A DNA stretch of 64,000 nt. It comes from an uncultured bacterium (GTDB lineage Bacteria > Bacteroidota > Ignavibacteria > UBA10030 > BY39). Location of the stretch: assembly GCA_937967455.1 (NCBI GenBank), contig CALCJK010000009.1:186001-250000 (forward strand), in the 5' to 3' direction. This document shows positions 24,896 to 34,149 of this stretch, piece after piece. The translations under genes and the position numbers were made by a program. The stretch's first letter is position 1, and each line of letters starts with the position of its first letter. Below the pieces are notes generated by a model. It made no database searches. It had not been told where the DNA came from and was given only the letters and a program-made list of their open reading frames with translations.

Positions 24896-26179
24896 ATGAA
24901 AAAAGTTCTACTATTATTTTTTTGCGTAATTTTTGGTGGGATTAGTTATACACAAATTATAAATGGGAGATTCTCAACTTCTTTTTATTCTTTTGAACAG
25001 TTTGATACAATAGGTATCTCAAATTCATATTGGAGAGCGTTTCAAACTTTTCAGTTTGATGTAACAAAGGATCGATATTCTTTTCACACTTTAATTCAAG
25101 GTAACACTAATATTTCGGGTGAAGTAAATGAAGTTAGTAGTTTAAAATTTTATAATATGTATTTGAAGATCAAGAAGATTTTTAATATAGCTGATATTAA
25201 TTTTGGCAGACAATATATTTTTGGTGGGATATCTAATGGTTTGATTGATGGTGCTACATTAAGATTATCTTTCTATAATAATAGATTAATTCTAAAAACA
25301 TTTGCCGGCAGCATAGTTAACAAGGATTTAAAACCTGAACTTACAAAAAATATAAAAAATAATTATCTGCTTGGATTTCATTTTTTAGGAAATCCTATTC
25401 AAGATTTGAATTTAAGTATTAGTTATTTAGATCGCCATAGAGATAGGCTACAATACAAAGCGAATAGACCTGATTCTTTGGGTTATCTTTATGAGAAACT
25501 AATATCTTATCAATCGGGGGCTGAAAAATTCTTTAGCACGGATGTAGATTATAATTTCTTAAACTATGGCCAAATATATGCTCGATACGATTACGATTTA
25601 AATTTGGAGAAAACATCAAGAATACAATTTGGCACAAAAATTTATGTAACAAACAACATTGCTTTTAATGGCGAATATATAAAACGTACTCCACGCTTGT
25701 ATTTTAATTCAATATTTTATGTTTTTCAATCCAGTAATAATGAAGAAATAGAAGGTGGTGTTGAATATTCATACTTGCCTAATCTAAAATTTTATGCAAA
25801 GTTGGCAAATGTTAAATATTCTGGGGATAAAGCCAATCGATATACATTTGGTATGAGCACTGATTATGGTAGCTTATTCTATGCAAAAAGTGATGGTTAT
25901 GCAGGTGAATTATCAAGTGTTTCAGCTCAGATATTTTATCCATTGCTTAATAGAAAAATTATTCCATCAATTTCAGTGTCTCGCTCATCATATAAATTAT
26001 CAGATAAGTCCGAAAGGTATGAAAGCTTCGCCAGTGTTTTTGGTGTTGCTGTTAACTTGATAAATTCTATATCGGTTGATGTTCAACTTCATTGGTTAAA
26101 TAACAAAGTTTATAAAGATGATTTAAGATTTTTACTTAAAGCGAACTATTTCTTTTCTCAAAAGTTAAATATTTTATAG
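24896..26179 (+). CDS. outer-membrane beta-barrel protein, porin-like
   Basis: From ATG 24896 (AAGGTG seven bases before) the protein has 427 residues. It has a clear signal peptide ending near SYTQI, then alternating polar/hydrophobic strands rich in Tyr, Phe and Asn throughout, typical of an outer-membrane barrel. It has no plug, no TonB box and no heme motif. It lies between an 11-heme gene and a 14-heme gene, the arrangement expected of a porin-cytochrome conduit in which a barrel sheathes a multiheme cytochrome. Sequence similarity to known conduit porins cannot be judged by eye. Confidence 0.7.
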   Translation: MKKVLLLFFCVIFGGISYTQIINGRFSTSFYSFEQFDTIGISNSYWRAFQTFQFDVTKDRYSFHTLIQGNTNISGEVNEVSSLKFYNMYLKIKKIFNIADINFGRQYIFGGISNGLIDGATLRLSFYNNRLILKTFAGSIVNKDLKPELTKNIKNNYLLGFHFLGNPIQDLNLSISYLDRHRDRLQYKANRPDSLGYLYEKLISYQSGAEKFFSTDVDYNFLNYGQIYARYDYDLNLEKTSRIQFGTKIYVTNNIAFNGEYIKRTPRLYFNSIFYVFQSSNNEEIEGGVEYSYLPNLKFYAKLANVKYSGDKANRYTFGMSTDYGSLFYAKSDGYAGELSSVSAQIFYPLLNRKIIPSISVSRSSYKLSDKSERYESFASVFGVAVNLINSISVDVQLHWLNNKVYKDDLRFLLKANYFFSQKLNIL

Positions 26180-26191
26180 GGGTTGAAAATT

Positions 26192-27394
26192 ATGAATAAA
26201 ATAAAAACTAATTTGATAATTCTATCTGTATTGATTGTTATTGCTGGAATCTCAATGTCCCAATTTTCAGGTAATTATTGGAAGGGAGAGGATAGATCAA
26301 GCAAAATTAAATTTTCTCATAAATTTCACTTGGAACAGAGTATTGCATGCATCGATTGCCATACAGATGCTACAGGTAGTACAAGTTCTAATGATAAATT
26401 GCTTGGAGATCATAATTCATGTTCAAGTTGTCATCAGGAACAAATCGATTCTGATTGTGAATTTTGCCACATTAAAAAAGATGAATATGAAGGATTTATA
26501 AACCCAATTCGTGAAATTATTTTTTCACACAAGCAACATCTTGAACTAGATGATGTAAATTGTGAAACCTGTCATAGAAATTTACAAGAAGTGGAATATG
26601 CTGAAGAACGTAATATGCCAAAAATGGCTGATTGTAATCAATGCCATAATGATACCAAAGCCAGCAGCATATGCGAAAATTGCCATACTAATTTTGCAAC
26701 ATTAATTCCTTCCGATCATTTGAGCTCAGCTTTTATGAAAGATCATAAAAGAATGGTTAGGGTTGGTGCAATGGAAACTAATTGTTCTACCTGTCATGAT
26801 GAATCTTTCTGTCAGCAATGTCATGATGGATCAAGTTTAATCAGATTTGGTAAGAGTGGTTTAATGAGCGATTTTTCTCCAAAAGCGACAAGAAGAGATT
26901 CTCCACGAGAACTGAGATTGAATTTTGTACATGATTTGAATTATAGATTTACTCACTCAATTGATGCAAAATCTAAGCAAAGTGATTGTTATTCCTGCCA
27001 TAATCGAGAAACATTTTGTTCGGAATGTCACAAAGCTGGTGGAAATATAACTCAGACTAACTTTAGGCCAACATGGCACAATGAACCAAATTTCAAAACT
27101 TTTGGGGTAGGCTCAGGTGGTGGAACACATGCGATACTGGCAAAACGTGATATTGAGTCATGTGCTTCCTGCCACGATGCAGATGGTGCTGATCCAACTT
27201 GTATTCAATGCCACATCGACAATGATGGAATAAAGGGTACTAATCCAAAAACACATAAATCAGGCTATATGAGAGGTGAGAAAGGAATCTGGCACGAGAC
27301 AAATTCAGCTGTTTGTTATCTTTGCCACACAAATGCAAATGCCAATAAAGACGGCAGTAAGAGTGGGCCATTCTGTAATTATTGTCACATATAA
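26192..27394 (+). CDS. tetradecaheme cytochrome c, exported
   Basis: The 400-residue protein has a Sec signal peptide ending near MSQFS and fourteen CXXCH motifs, the first CIDCH and the last CNYCH three residues before the C-terminus. Motifs such as FSHKFHLEQ and FSHKQHLEL supply distal His ligands, as in c7/c3-type modules. I choose ATG 26192, with AGGGG upstream, over TTG 26183. No lipobox or membrane anchor is seen. It directly follows the barrel gene and precedes a lipoprotein cytochrome, so it may be the heme wire inserted in the barrel or its periplasmic feeder. Confidence 0.85.
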   Translation: MNKIKTNLIILSVLIVIAGISMSQFSGNYWKGEDRSSKIKFSHKFHLEQSIACIDCHTDATGSTSSNDKLLGDHNSCSSCHQEQIDSDCEFCHIKKDEYEGFINPIREIIFSHKQHLELDDVNCETCHRNLQEVEYAEERNMPKMADCNQCHNDTKASSICENCHTNFATLIPSDHLSSAFMKDHKRMVRVGAMETNCSTCHDESFCQQCHDGSSLIRFGKSGLMSDFSPKATRRDSPRELRLNFVHDLNYRFTHSIDAKSKQSDCYSCHNRETFCSECHKAGGNITQTNFRPTWHNEPNFKTFGVGSGGGTHAILAKRDIESCASCHDADGADPTCIQCHIDNDGIKGTNPKTHKSGYMRGEKGIWHETNSAVCYLCHTNANANKDGSKSGPFCNYCHI

Positions 27395-27406
27395 GGAGAA
27401 AATAGT

Positions 27407-28480
27407 ATGCAAATTTATAAATTAATACCAGTTTTTATAATAATGTCTATTTTTTTGGGTTGTTCTAAATTACAAAAAGAACTACCTCAACCCACATCGC
27501 CAGGAACTGTGCATAATGCAGCTTGGAATGATACTGCCTCAGCGGATTTCCATGGAAAGTATTTAAAAGCAAAAAATTGGAAGAAAGACGATTGTGTTCA
27601 ATGCCACGCTGTAGATTTTAGTGGTGGAACCAGTCGAATATCTTGTTATGATTGTCATAATTCGTACCCTCATAAAAAAGGCTGGATACAATCAGATAAT
27701 GTATTTTTTCATGGTGTATTTTTGAAAAATAATAATTGGGATTTAATGTCCTGCAAAATATGCCATGGAATTGGTTATGACGGTGGTAGCATTACAAATG
27801 TTAGTTGTATGACTTCTGGTTGTCATTTAGATGAAAATCAGAATAAAAAATCACCTGAGGCGTGCAATACCTGTCATGGTAACTTTAGCTCACCAGAAAA
27901 TTTAGTTGTTTCTTGGGCACCTCCTCGTGGTATTGATGGAAGCACAGATTCAACTCATAGAAGTGTTGGTGCTCATCAGGTTCATATAGCTACAGGTAAA
28001 TTAGGCAAAAATTTGAAATGTGGTGAATGTCATAATGTTCCAGCTAATGTTTTTACTAATGGACACATTGATAGTGATCTACCAGCTGAAGTAGTTATGA
28101 ATGATACACTCTCTAGATTAATAACTGCAAACGGGACCCTTATACCAAATCCATCTTTCAATAATTCTGATTTAAAATGTTCAAATACATACTGTCATGG
28201 AAATTGGAAATTGAGAAAAGCAGCATCAACTAATCAATTTGGATATGCTGATTCTATTATGGTGGGGGCTAATTTTTCACCAAAGTGGGTAGGAGGAGCT
28301 GTAGAAGCAGCATGTGGTACTTGTCATGCTTTACCACCTACTGGTCATATTGCCTCAAGTATTAATGCTTGTGCAAATTGCCATTCTGGTGTTGTTAATA
28401 ATGCTGGAGTAATTATTGATAAATCTAAACATATAAATGGAAAAATAAATGTCTTTGGACAAGAAAAATGGATGAATTAA
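27407..28480 (+). CDS. multiheme lipoprotein cytochrome c of the CXXXXCH/CXXCH type
   Basis: The 357-residue protein starts with a lipoprotein signal whose lipobox is FLGCS (Cys at about residue 20). It has seven CXXCH motifs (CVQCH, CYDCH, CKICH, CNTCH, CGECH, CGTCH, CANCH) and two CX4CH motifs (CMTSGCH, CSNTYCH). The mix is characteristic of a family known from Geobacter-like metal reducers. As a lipoprotein at the end of a cytochrome/barrel operon it is a good candidate for a cell-surface terminal reductase or electron outlet. AAGGAG precedes the ATG. Orientation in the outer membrane is not shown by sequence. Confidence 0.82.
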   Translation: MQIYKLIPVFIIMSIFLGCSKLQKELPQPTSPGTVHNAAWNDTASADFHGKYLKAKNWKKDDCVQCHAVDFSGGTSRISCYDCHNSYPHKKGWIQSDNVFFHGVFLKNNNWDLMSCKICHGIGYDGGSITNVSCMTSGCHLDENQNKKSPEACNTCHGNFSSPENLVVSWAPPRGIDGSTDSTHRSVGAHQVHIATGKLGKNLKCGECHNVPANVFTNGHIDSDLPAEVVMNDTLSRLITANGTLIPNPSFNNSDLKCSNTYCHGNWKLRKAASTNQFGYADSIMVGANFSPKWVGGAVEAACGTCHALPPTGHIASSINACANCHSGVVNNAGVIIDKSKHINGKINVFGQEKWMN

Positions 28481-28495
28481 AATAGGAAAAACGAA

Positions 28496-29344
28496 ATGTA
28501 TAAAATTGTAAACAAGCAACAATTATCTGATATCATTACAAAATTCGTAATCGAAGCACCACTCATTGCAAAGAAAAGAAAAGCTGGGAATTTTGTAATA
28601 ATCAGAGTCAATGAAAACGGTGAACGAATTCCAATTACAATTGCTGATGCAGATCCACAGAAAGGTACTGTAACAATAATTGTTCAAGCCGTTGGAAAAA
28701 CTACGAAGCTTCTTTGTTCTTTAAATGAAGGAGATTATATTCTCGACTTTGTTGGTCCTTTAGGAGAACCAACCCCAATTCAGAATTATGGTACTGTCGT
28801 ATGTATTGGTGGTGGTGTAGGAACGGCTGAAGTTTATCCTATTGCAAAAGCATTGAAAGGGGCTGGTAATGAGGTCATTGGAATAATTGGAGCAAGATCT
28901 AAAGATTTAATTATACTCGAAAACGAAATGCGTGAAATTTGTGATCAACTTTACATCACTACTGATGATGGTTCTTATGGTAGAAAAGGTTTTGTTTCAG
29001 ACCAACTTCGTGATTTAATTGAAAGTGGAATTAAAATAGATGGTGTATATGCAATCGGACCAATCCCGATGATGAAAGTTTGTGCAGAGGTTACACGACC
29101 ATATAAGATAAAAACTTATGTTAGTCTTAATCCAATTATGGTGGATGGAACGGGAATGTGCGGTGGATGTAGGGTCACTGTAGGCGGAAAAATGAAATTT
29201 GCTTGTGTCGATGGACCAGAGTTTGATGCACACGAAGTAGATTTTGATGAACTCATAATGAGAAATAGAACTTATATTGACCTGGAAAAAATATCAGATC
29301 AGTTGTATGAAAATCATGTATGTAAATTAGCAGGTGTAAAGTAA
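28496..29344 (+). CDS. nfnA: NADH-dependent ferredoxin:NADP+ oxidoreductase small subunit (NfnA/SudB-like)
   Basis: This 282-residue flavoprotein belongs to the ferredoxin-NADP reductase/dihydroorotate dehydrogenase electron-transfer family. It has an FAD-binding barrel, an NAD domain with VVCIGGGVGTAEVYP, and a [2Fe-2S] site around MCGGCRVTVGG and FACVDGPEFD. With the next gene it forms a heterodimer that in Thermotoga and Clostridium bifurcates electrons from NADPH to ferredoxin and NAD, or runs in reverse. The pair overlaps by a single base. Homologues have also been called sulfide dehydrogenase. Here it could supply NADPH or ferredoxin for isocitrate dehydrogenase and Kor. Confidence 0.82.
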   Translation: MYKIVNKQQLSDIITKFVIEAPLIAKKRKAGNFVIIRVNENGERIPITIADADPQKGTVTIIVQAVGKTTKLLCSLNEGDYILDFVGPLGEPTPIQNYGTVVCIGGGVGTAEVYPIAKALKGAGNEVIGIIGARSKDLIILENEMREICDQLYITTDDGSYGRKGFVSDQLRDLIESGIKIDGVYAIGPIPMMKVCAEVTRPYKIKTYVSLNPIMVDGTGMCGGCRVTVGGKMKFACVDGPEFDAHEVDFDELIMRNRTYIDLEKISDQLYENHVCKLAGVK

Positions 29345-30795
29345 TGACAAATCCATTAAAACCTTCAGAAAGAATGAAAATACCTCGGCAGCACTCAATA
29401 GAACAATCTGCAGAGGATAGAATAAAAAATTTCTTTGAAGTATCATTTGGATTAAACGAAGAGTTAGCTCTTATCGAAGCTAAGAGGTGCCTTGAGTGTA
29501 AAAATCCAGTATGTATTGAAGGATGTCCTGTTAGGATCGATATACCTGGATTTATCAAATTGATACTTGAGAAAGATTATGTTGGCGCAGTTAACAAAAT
29601 CAGGGAAGCAAACTATTTACCCGCAATTTGCGGTAGAGTATGCCCTCAGGAAGATCAATGTGAGATAGTTTGTTTATTAGGTAAGAAACATGAACCTGTC
29701 GCAATTGGTAAATTGGAAAGATTTGTTGCCGACTATGAAATGGCAAATAATTTGTTTCAAACTCCTCCAATTACTAATCATATCGATAAGAAAGTTGCAA
29801 TCGTAGGCTCAGGTCCTGCTGGTTTAACATGCGCTGCTGAACTTGCAAAAATGGGATATAAGGTAATAATTTTTGAGGCTCTTCACTCAACAGGTGGAGT
29901 TCTTAGATATGGTATACCTGAATTTCGATTGCCAAAGAAAATTTTAGATATTGAAGTGGATAGAATAAAAAAGTTGGGTGTAGAAATATATACAAATTTT
30001 GTAGTAGGTAGAACTGCAACTTTAGATGAGCTTCTTGATGAATGGGGATTTGATGCCGTTTTTTTAGGTACAGGAGCTGGCACACCTAATTTTATGGGTA
30101 TACCAGGTGAAAATTTAAGTGGGGTATACTCCGCAAATGAATTTTTAACCAGAGTGAATTTTATGCGTGCTTATGCTTTTCCTGAAACTGATACTCCAAT
30201 AAAAATTGGAAAGCAAATCGCAGTCATAGGTGGTGGAAATACTGCAATGGATGCAGTCCGTACAGCTAAACGACTTGGTGCAGAGAGGGCTTATTTGATT
30301 TATCGGCGCTCCCGAACGGAAATGCCAGCACGATTAGAAGAGGTAATGCACGCTGAAGAAGAAGGAATTGAGTTTTTAATGTTAACAAATCCAATTCGAA
30401 TCATCGGAGATGATTTCAATTGGGTAAAAGCAATCGAATGTCAAAGAATGGAGTTAGGTGAACCTGATGAATCTGGTAGGAGAAAACCAGTTCCAATACA
30501 GGGCTCAGAATTTGTTCTGGAAGTACAAACAGTTATTGAAGCAATTGGGCAAAAACCCAATCCAATTATTCAATCAACAACACCTGGACTTGAAGTAAGT
30601 AAGAAGGGTACTGTTGTTGTTGATGGTGTACAGCAGACCTCAAGACCAAATGTATTTGCAGGTGGAGATTTGACTCGTGGTGGTGCAACAGTAATTCTTG
30701 CCATGAGAGATGGAAAACTTGCTGCTGAAGCAATACATAAGTATTTACAAACAGTCGAAACGAAAAAAGAAGCAATGATTACAAATAAAAAATAA
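29344..30795 (+). CDS. nfnB: NADH-dependent ferredoxin:NADP+ oxidoreductase large subunit (NfnB/GltD-like)
   Basis: This 483-residue protein has an N-terminal cysteine domain (CLECKNPVCIEGCP and CGRVCPQEDQCEIVC) for two FeS clusters. An FAD site (IVGSGPAGLTCAAELA) and an NADP site (VIGGGNTAMDAVRTAKRLGAE with YRRSRTEMPA) follow. It resembles the small subunit of glutamate synthase, but no large GltB is nearby and it directly follows the NfnA-like gene, so NfnB is the better call. A strong terminator follows, which ends this long cytochrome/Nfn transcription unit. Confidence 0.83.
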   Translation: MTNPLKPSERMKIPRQHSIEQSAEDRIKNFFEVSFGLNEELALIEAKRCLECKNPVCIEGCPVRIDIPGFIKLILEKDYVGAVNKIREANYLPAICGRVCPQEDQCEIVCLLGKKHEPVAIGKLERFVADYEMANNLFQTPPITNHIDKKVAIVGSGPAGLTCAAELAKMGYKVIIFEALHSTGGVLRYGIPEFRLPKKILDIEVDRIKKLGVEIYTNFVVGRTATLDELLDEWGFDAVFLGTGAGTPNFMGIPGENLSGVYSANEFLTRVNFMRAYAFPETDTPIKIGKQIAVIGGGNTAMDAVRTAKRLGAERAYLIYRRSRTEMPARLEEVMHAEEEGIEFLMLTNPIRIIGDDFNWVKAIECQRMELGEPDESGRRKPVPIQGSEFVLEVQTVIEAIGQKPNPIIQSTTPGLEVSKKGTVVVDGVQQTSRPNVFAGGDLTRGGATVILAMRDGKLAAEAIHKYLQTVETKKEAMITNKK

Positions 30796-30818
30796 CTGAT
30801 AAAAATGCTTATCTTTTA

Positions 30819-30847
30819 AAGCCGATTTCATATAAATCGGCTTTTTT
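30819..30847 (+). terminator. strong intrinsic terminator
   Basis: AAGCCGATTT pairs with AAATCGGCTT around a short loop and runs into six T. It closes the unit that ends with the NfnB-like gene. Confidence 0.88.
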
Positions 30848-30929
30848 GTTTTTTACTTGTTGTGTTTTGCAATTTAATTTGTTTCTTTGCATTTCTGTCC
30901 TTTTATCTTTAAATTTTAATAAATATTTT

Positions 30930-31682
30930 ATGAACATATTAAAATACTTAAAAATATTTTCGTTTGTTTTTCTCACCTATAATTTATCTAATTCTCAGTC
31001 TGCTTACGATATTATTAAAAAATCTGAAGAGCTTTTAAAAGGTAAAACTTCACATGGTAAATTTAAAATGACAATCGTTACATCAGAATTTACAAGAAAT
31101 ATGGAAATGGAAAGCTGGTGGATTGGGAATGAAAAAGCTTTGATTGTAATTAAATCACCTAAAAGAGAAGCGGGAAATAAAACATTAAAGATTAAAAACG
31201 AACTCTGGATGTATCTCAGGAATACTGAAACTACAATAAAAATTCCACCATCAATGTTGCTACAATCGTGGAATGGTTCTGACTTTACTAATGATGATTT
31301 AGTTAGAGAATCTAATCTGATTGAAGATTACTTTTTGACATTGATCGGAGAAGATACCATTGATGATTACATCTGCTGGAAAGTGGAACTTAAACCAAAA
31401 CCTACCTCTGCTGTTGTTTGGGGGAAAATATTTTACTGGTGTAGAAAAAAAGATCTTCTTCCAGTAAAAATAGAGTATTATGATGAAAAAGAGAAATTAA
31501 TACGTTCTTTAGTATATTCTGATTACAAAATTATGAGTGGTAGACTTATTCCAACAAAATGGACTATGCTAAATCACATTAAGAAAGGAAATAGAACGGA
31601 ATTTGAAATTCTGGATGTAAAATTTGACGTTAAAATTAGTGACAATTTCTTCTCATTTCAGGAGTTAGAAAAAGGAAGATAG
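30930..31682 (+). CDS. outer-membrane lipoprotein-sorting (LolA-like) protein
   Basis: Translation from ATG 30930 gives 250 residues beginning with a signal peptide (MNILKYLKIFSFVFLT...). A longer reading from 30846 would start inside the terminator and is rejected. The mature part is a half-barrel of the LolA/LolB-like class: an early helix (AYDIIKKSEELLKGK), then strands with WWIGNEKALIVIKSP, ELWMYLRNTETTIKI and IFYWCRKKDLLPVKIEYYD. It is followed immediately by two FtsX-type permeases and an ATPase. The set resembles a Lol/MacB-like export or lipid-carrier machine. The carried molecule is unknown. Confidence 0.78.
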   Translation: MNILKYLKIFSFVFLTYNLSNSQSAYDIIKKSEELLKGKTSHGKFKMTIVTSEFTRNMEMESWWIGNEKALIVIKSPKREAGNKTLKIKNELWMYLRNTETTIKIPPSMLLQSWNGSDFTNDDLVRESNLIEDYFLTLIGEDTIDDYICWKVELKPKPTSAVVWGKIFYWCRKKDLLPVKIEYYDEKEKLIRSLVYSDYKIMSGRLIPTKWTMLNHIKKGNRTEFEILDVKFDVKISDNFFSFQELEKGR

Positions 31683-32921
31683 ATGAGCCTGCTATTAAAA
31701 TTGGCGTGGAGAAATGTCTGGAGAAATAAACGAAGAACAATAATCACAATTTTGGCGATAGTGTTTGCAACTTTTTTATCTATTATTCAGAGGGGTTTTG
31801 CTGATGGAACATGGGAGTACAATATAAAATATATGCTTGATTTATTTTCTGGTTATATTCAAATACAAAGAATTGGTTATCAGGAAAATCCAAAATTAAG
31901 TTTAAGTTTTACTCCTGATAAGAGGTTGAAAAATATACTTAACTCAAATAATGAGATTCTACATTATTCAGAAAGAATCCTTGCAGATGGACTTATTAGT
32001 TACAAAAGTAACTCTTCTGGAATAATGATATTAGGAATAGATCCTGATAAGGAAAAGTACACCTCCAGATTAGTTGAACGACTTGAGAGAGGTGAATATA
32101 TAACAAACCAGAATATTCAGGAAATACTAATTGGATTTAAGTTGTTAAAAAATTTAAAAGCAAATGTAGGTGATACAATAGTTATACTTGCTCAGGGTAT
32201 AGATGGTGTTATGGGAAATCAAAAATTTGTTGTCAAAGGTACATTTCAATTGAACTCACCAGAATTTGATGCAAGTGGTGTATTTATGAATATTCAAGCA
32301 GCTCAAGAACTGCTTGCAATGGAAAATCGTATTAGCATAATTGTAGTTAAGGTCGAAGACCTCAAAAGAGTGAAATTGGTAGCAAACTTTATTAATAAAC
32401 AGTTATCTGATCAGAATATTACTGATTTGGTCGCTTTAAGGTGGGATGAAGTGCTAACTGATATAAAAGAACTTCGTGAGTTTGATAGTATCGGTGATAA
32501 ATTCTTTTTGTTTATATTGATCGTGATTGTGAGTTTTGGAATCTTAAATACAATTACTATGTCGGTAATTGAAAGGTATCGTGAAATAGGAATAACACTT
32601 TCGATAGGTATGAAACCAATAAAGATATTTTTCCTTTTAATTATCGAAACTTTCTTCCTATCGATTACTGGAATCATTGTAGGAAACGTGTTTGGATATT
32701 TTGTAAATAGTTATTTTGAAAATAATCCAATCCTTCTTACTCGAGATTATGAACAATTGTATGCTGAATATGGATTCTTACCTTTATTACCATCATCAAC
32801 TGAACTTAATATTTTTCTTAGTACATCAGTATTAATTTTATTTATATCAATGATAACTTGTTTATATCCGGCTTATAAAGCATATCGACTTGAACCATTA
32901 AAAGGTATTAGATATACATGA
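31683..32921 (+). CDS. ABC transporter permease, FtsX/LolE type (first of pair)
   Basis: The 412-residue permease starts with LAWRNVWRNKRRT, typical of this family. It has one N-terminal helix, a large periplasmic MacB-like domain, and three C-terminal helices (FLFILIVIVSFGILN, FLLIIETFFLSITG, FLSTSVLILFISMI). It ends with the family tail AYRLEPLKGIRY. The start touches the LolA-like stop. It overlaps the second permease by 4 nt and is clearly its paralogue. The two are expected to form a heterodimer with the LolD-like ATPase. This is not a cell-division FtsX, since no ftsE context or short form is present. Confidence 0.87.
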   Translation: MSLLLKLAWRNVWRNKRRTIITILAIVFATFLSIIQRGFADGTWEYNIKYMLDLFSGYIQIQRIGYQENPKLSLSFTPDKRLKNILNSNNEILHYSERILADGLISYKSNSSGIMILGIDPDKEKYTSRLVERLERGEYITNQNIQEILIGFKLLKNLKANVGDTIVILAQGIDGVMGNQKFVVKGTFQLNSPEFDASGVFMNIQAAQELLAMENRISIIVVKVEDLKRVKLVANFINKQLSDQNITDLVALRWDEVLTDIKELREFDSIGDKFFLFILIVIVSFGILNTITMSVIERYREIGITLSIGMKPIKIFFLLIIETFFLSITGIIVGNVFGYFVNSYFENNPILLTRDYEQLYAEYGFLPLLPSSTELNIFLSTSVLILFISMITCLYPAYKAYRLEPLKGIRYT

Positions 32922-34135
32922 TTTTCCTGAAGATAGCATGGAGAAATATCTGGCGAAATAAGAAGCGCTCTATAATTATACTTATTTCAATTGTTATAGG
33001 AGTAATTGCAATAATTTTTTTTGAAGCGCTCTCTGTTGGATTTGTAAATCAGATGGTGAACAACCAAATTGGCATTCATACAGCACATATTCAAATCCAT
33101 AAGAATGGATTTAACGAGGAGAAATTGATTCAGAATTATTTGCCAAATTCTAGTAAAATTTTAAATGAGCTTCGACAATTAAACGAAATTAAGCACATGA
33201 GCCAAAGAATTATTTCATATGGTTTAATAACCACTGCAGAAAATTCTACCGGAATATTAATTGCAGGTGTTATTCCTGAAGAGGAAAAGAATGTGACAAA
33301 GATATCGGAATTTTTAATTGAAGGAAGTTACTTTTTAACAAATAAGAAGGAAATCTTGATCAGTAAAAGGTTAGCAAAATCTATGGATTTAAGTATAGAT
33401 GATAAAGTAGTACTCTTAGCTTCACGAGTTGATGGAAAAGTTGGTTCAGAATTATTTAGAGTTGTTGGAATCTTTCAAACACCAAACTCTGTATTTGATA
33501 AAAGTACGATTTACATAACTTTAGTTGATGCGCAGGAAGTATTCGGATTAAATAATAATATTTCAGAAATAGCTATTGTATCATCTAATTTGAATGAAGT
33601 AGCAAAATTGAAAGATAAGATAGCTAAAATAATAGGTGCTGAATATGAAGTATTATCATATCATGATTTGATTCCCACTCTGGTAATGCAACAGGAGATG
33701 ACTGGTAATTGGATGCTGATAATTTACATTATCATCGGTTTAGCAATGATTTTTGGAATAATTAACACCTTTTTAATGTCTGTATTTGAAAGGATTAATG
33801 AATTTGGAGTTCTTAAAGCTATTGGCATGAATGAACAAAAATTGCTTCTGATGATAGTCTATGAATCTTTGATACTTGGTATAATTGGTGCAATTGTTGG
33901 TTCAATTTTCGGGTTATCACTTGTTGTCTATTTCTCAAAAGTTGGTTTGAACTTTGCATTGTTTTCAGAAGGGTTATCGGCCTGGGGAATTGCAGCAATT
34001 ATTTACCCTGAGATAGTATTTTTTAGCATAATTAAAGCATTTTTAGTTGTAGGTTCCATTTCTTTACTTGCATCATTATATCCCGCACTAAAAGCTTTAC
34101 AACTTCAACCTGTAAAAGCTATCAGATATGTATAA
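32918..34135 (+). CDS. ABC transporter permease, FtsX/LolC type (second of pair)
   Basis: The 405-residue permease is paralogous to its neighbour: IAWRNIWRNKKRS at the start, a MacB-like periplasmic region, then helices containing WMLIIYIIIGLAMIFGIIN and LGIIGAIVGSIFGLS. It ends in ALQLQPVKAIRYV. The tandem pair arose by duplication and is diverged well beyond recent events. Gene order LolA-like, permease, permease, ATPase, barrel suggests a trans-envelope route from inner membrane to outer membrane. Substrate is not known. Confidence 0.87.
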   Translation: MIFLKIAWRNIWRNKKRSIIILISIVIGVIAIIFFEALSVGFVNQMVNNQIGIHTAHIQIHKNGFNEEKLIQNYLPNSSKILNELRQLNEIKHMSQRIISYGLITTAENSTGILIAGVIPEEEKNVTKISEFLIEGSYFLTNKKEILISKRLAKSMDLSIDDKVVLLASRVDGKVGSELFRVVGIFQTPNSVFDKSTIYITLVDAQEVFGLNNNISEIAIVSSNLNEVAKLKDKIAKIIGAEYEVLSYHDLIPTLVMQQEMTGNWMLIIYIIIGLAMIFGIINTFLMSVFERINEFGVLKAIGMNEQKLLLMIVYESLILGIIGAIVGSIFGLSLVVYFSKVGLNFALFSEGLSAWGIAAIIYPEIVFFSIIKAFLVVGSISLLASLYPALKALQLQPVKAIRYV

Positions 34136-34149
34136 AAAATCGAATTTAT

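Noticed and set aside
29344-30795. Glutamate synthase small subunit
   Set aside because: No GltB-like large subunit is nearby and the gene overlaps an NfnA/SudB-like partner.
30846-30929. Longer N-terminus of the LolA-like protein from 30846
   Set aside because: It would begin inside the T-run of the terminator; a proper signal peptide starts at 30930.
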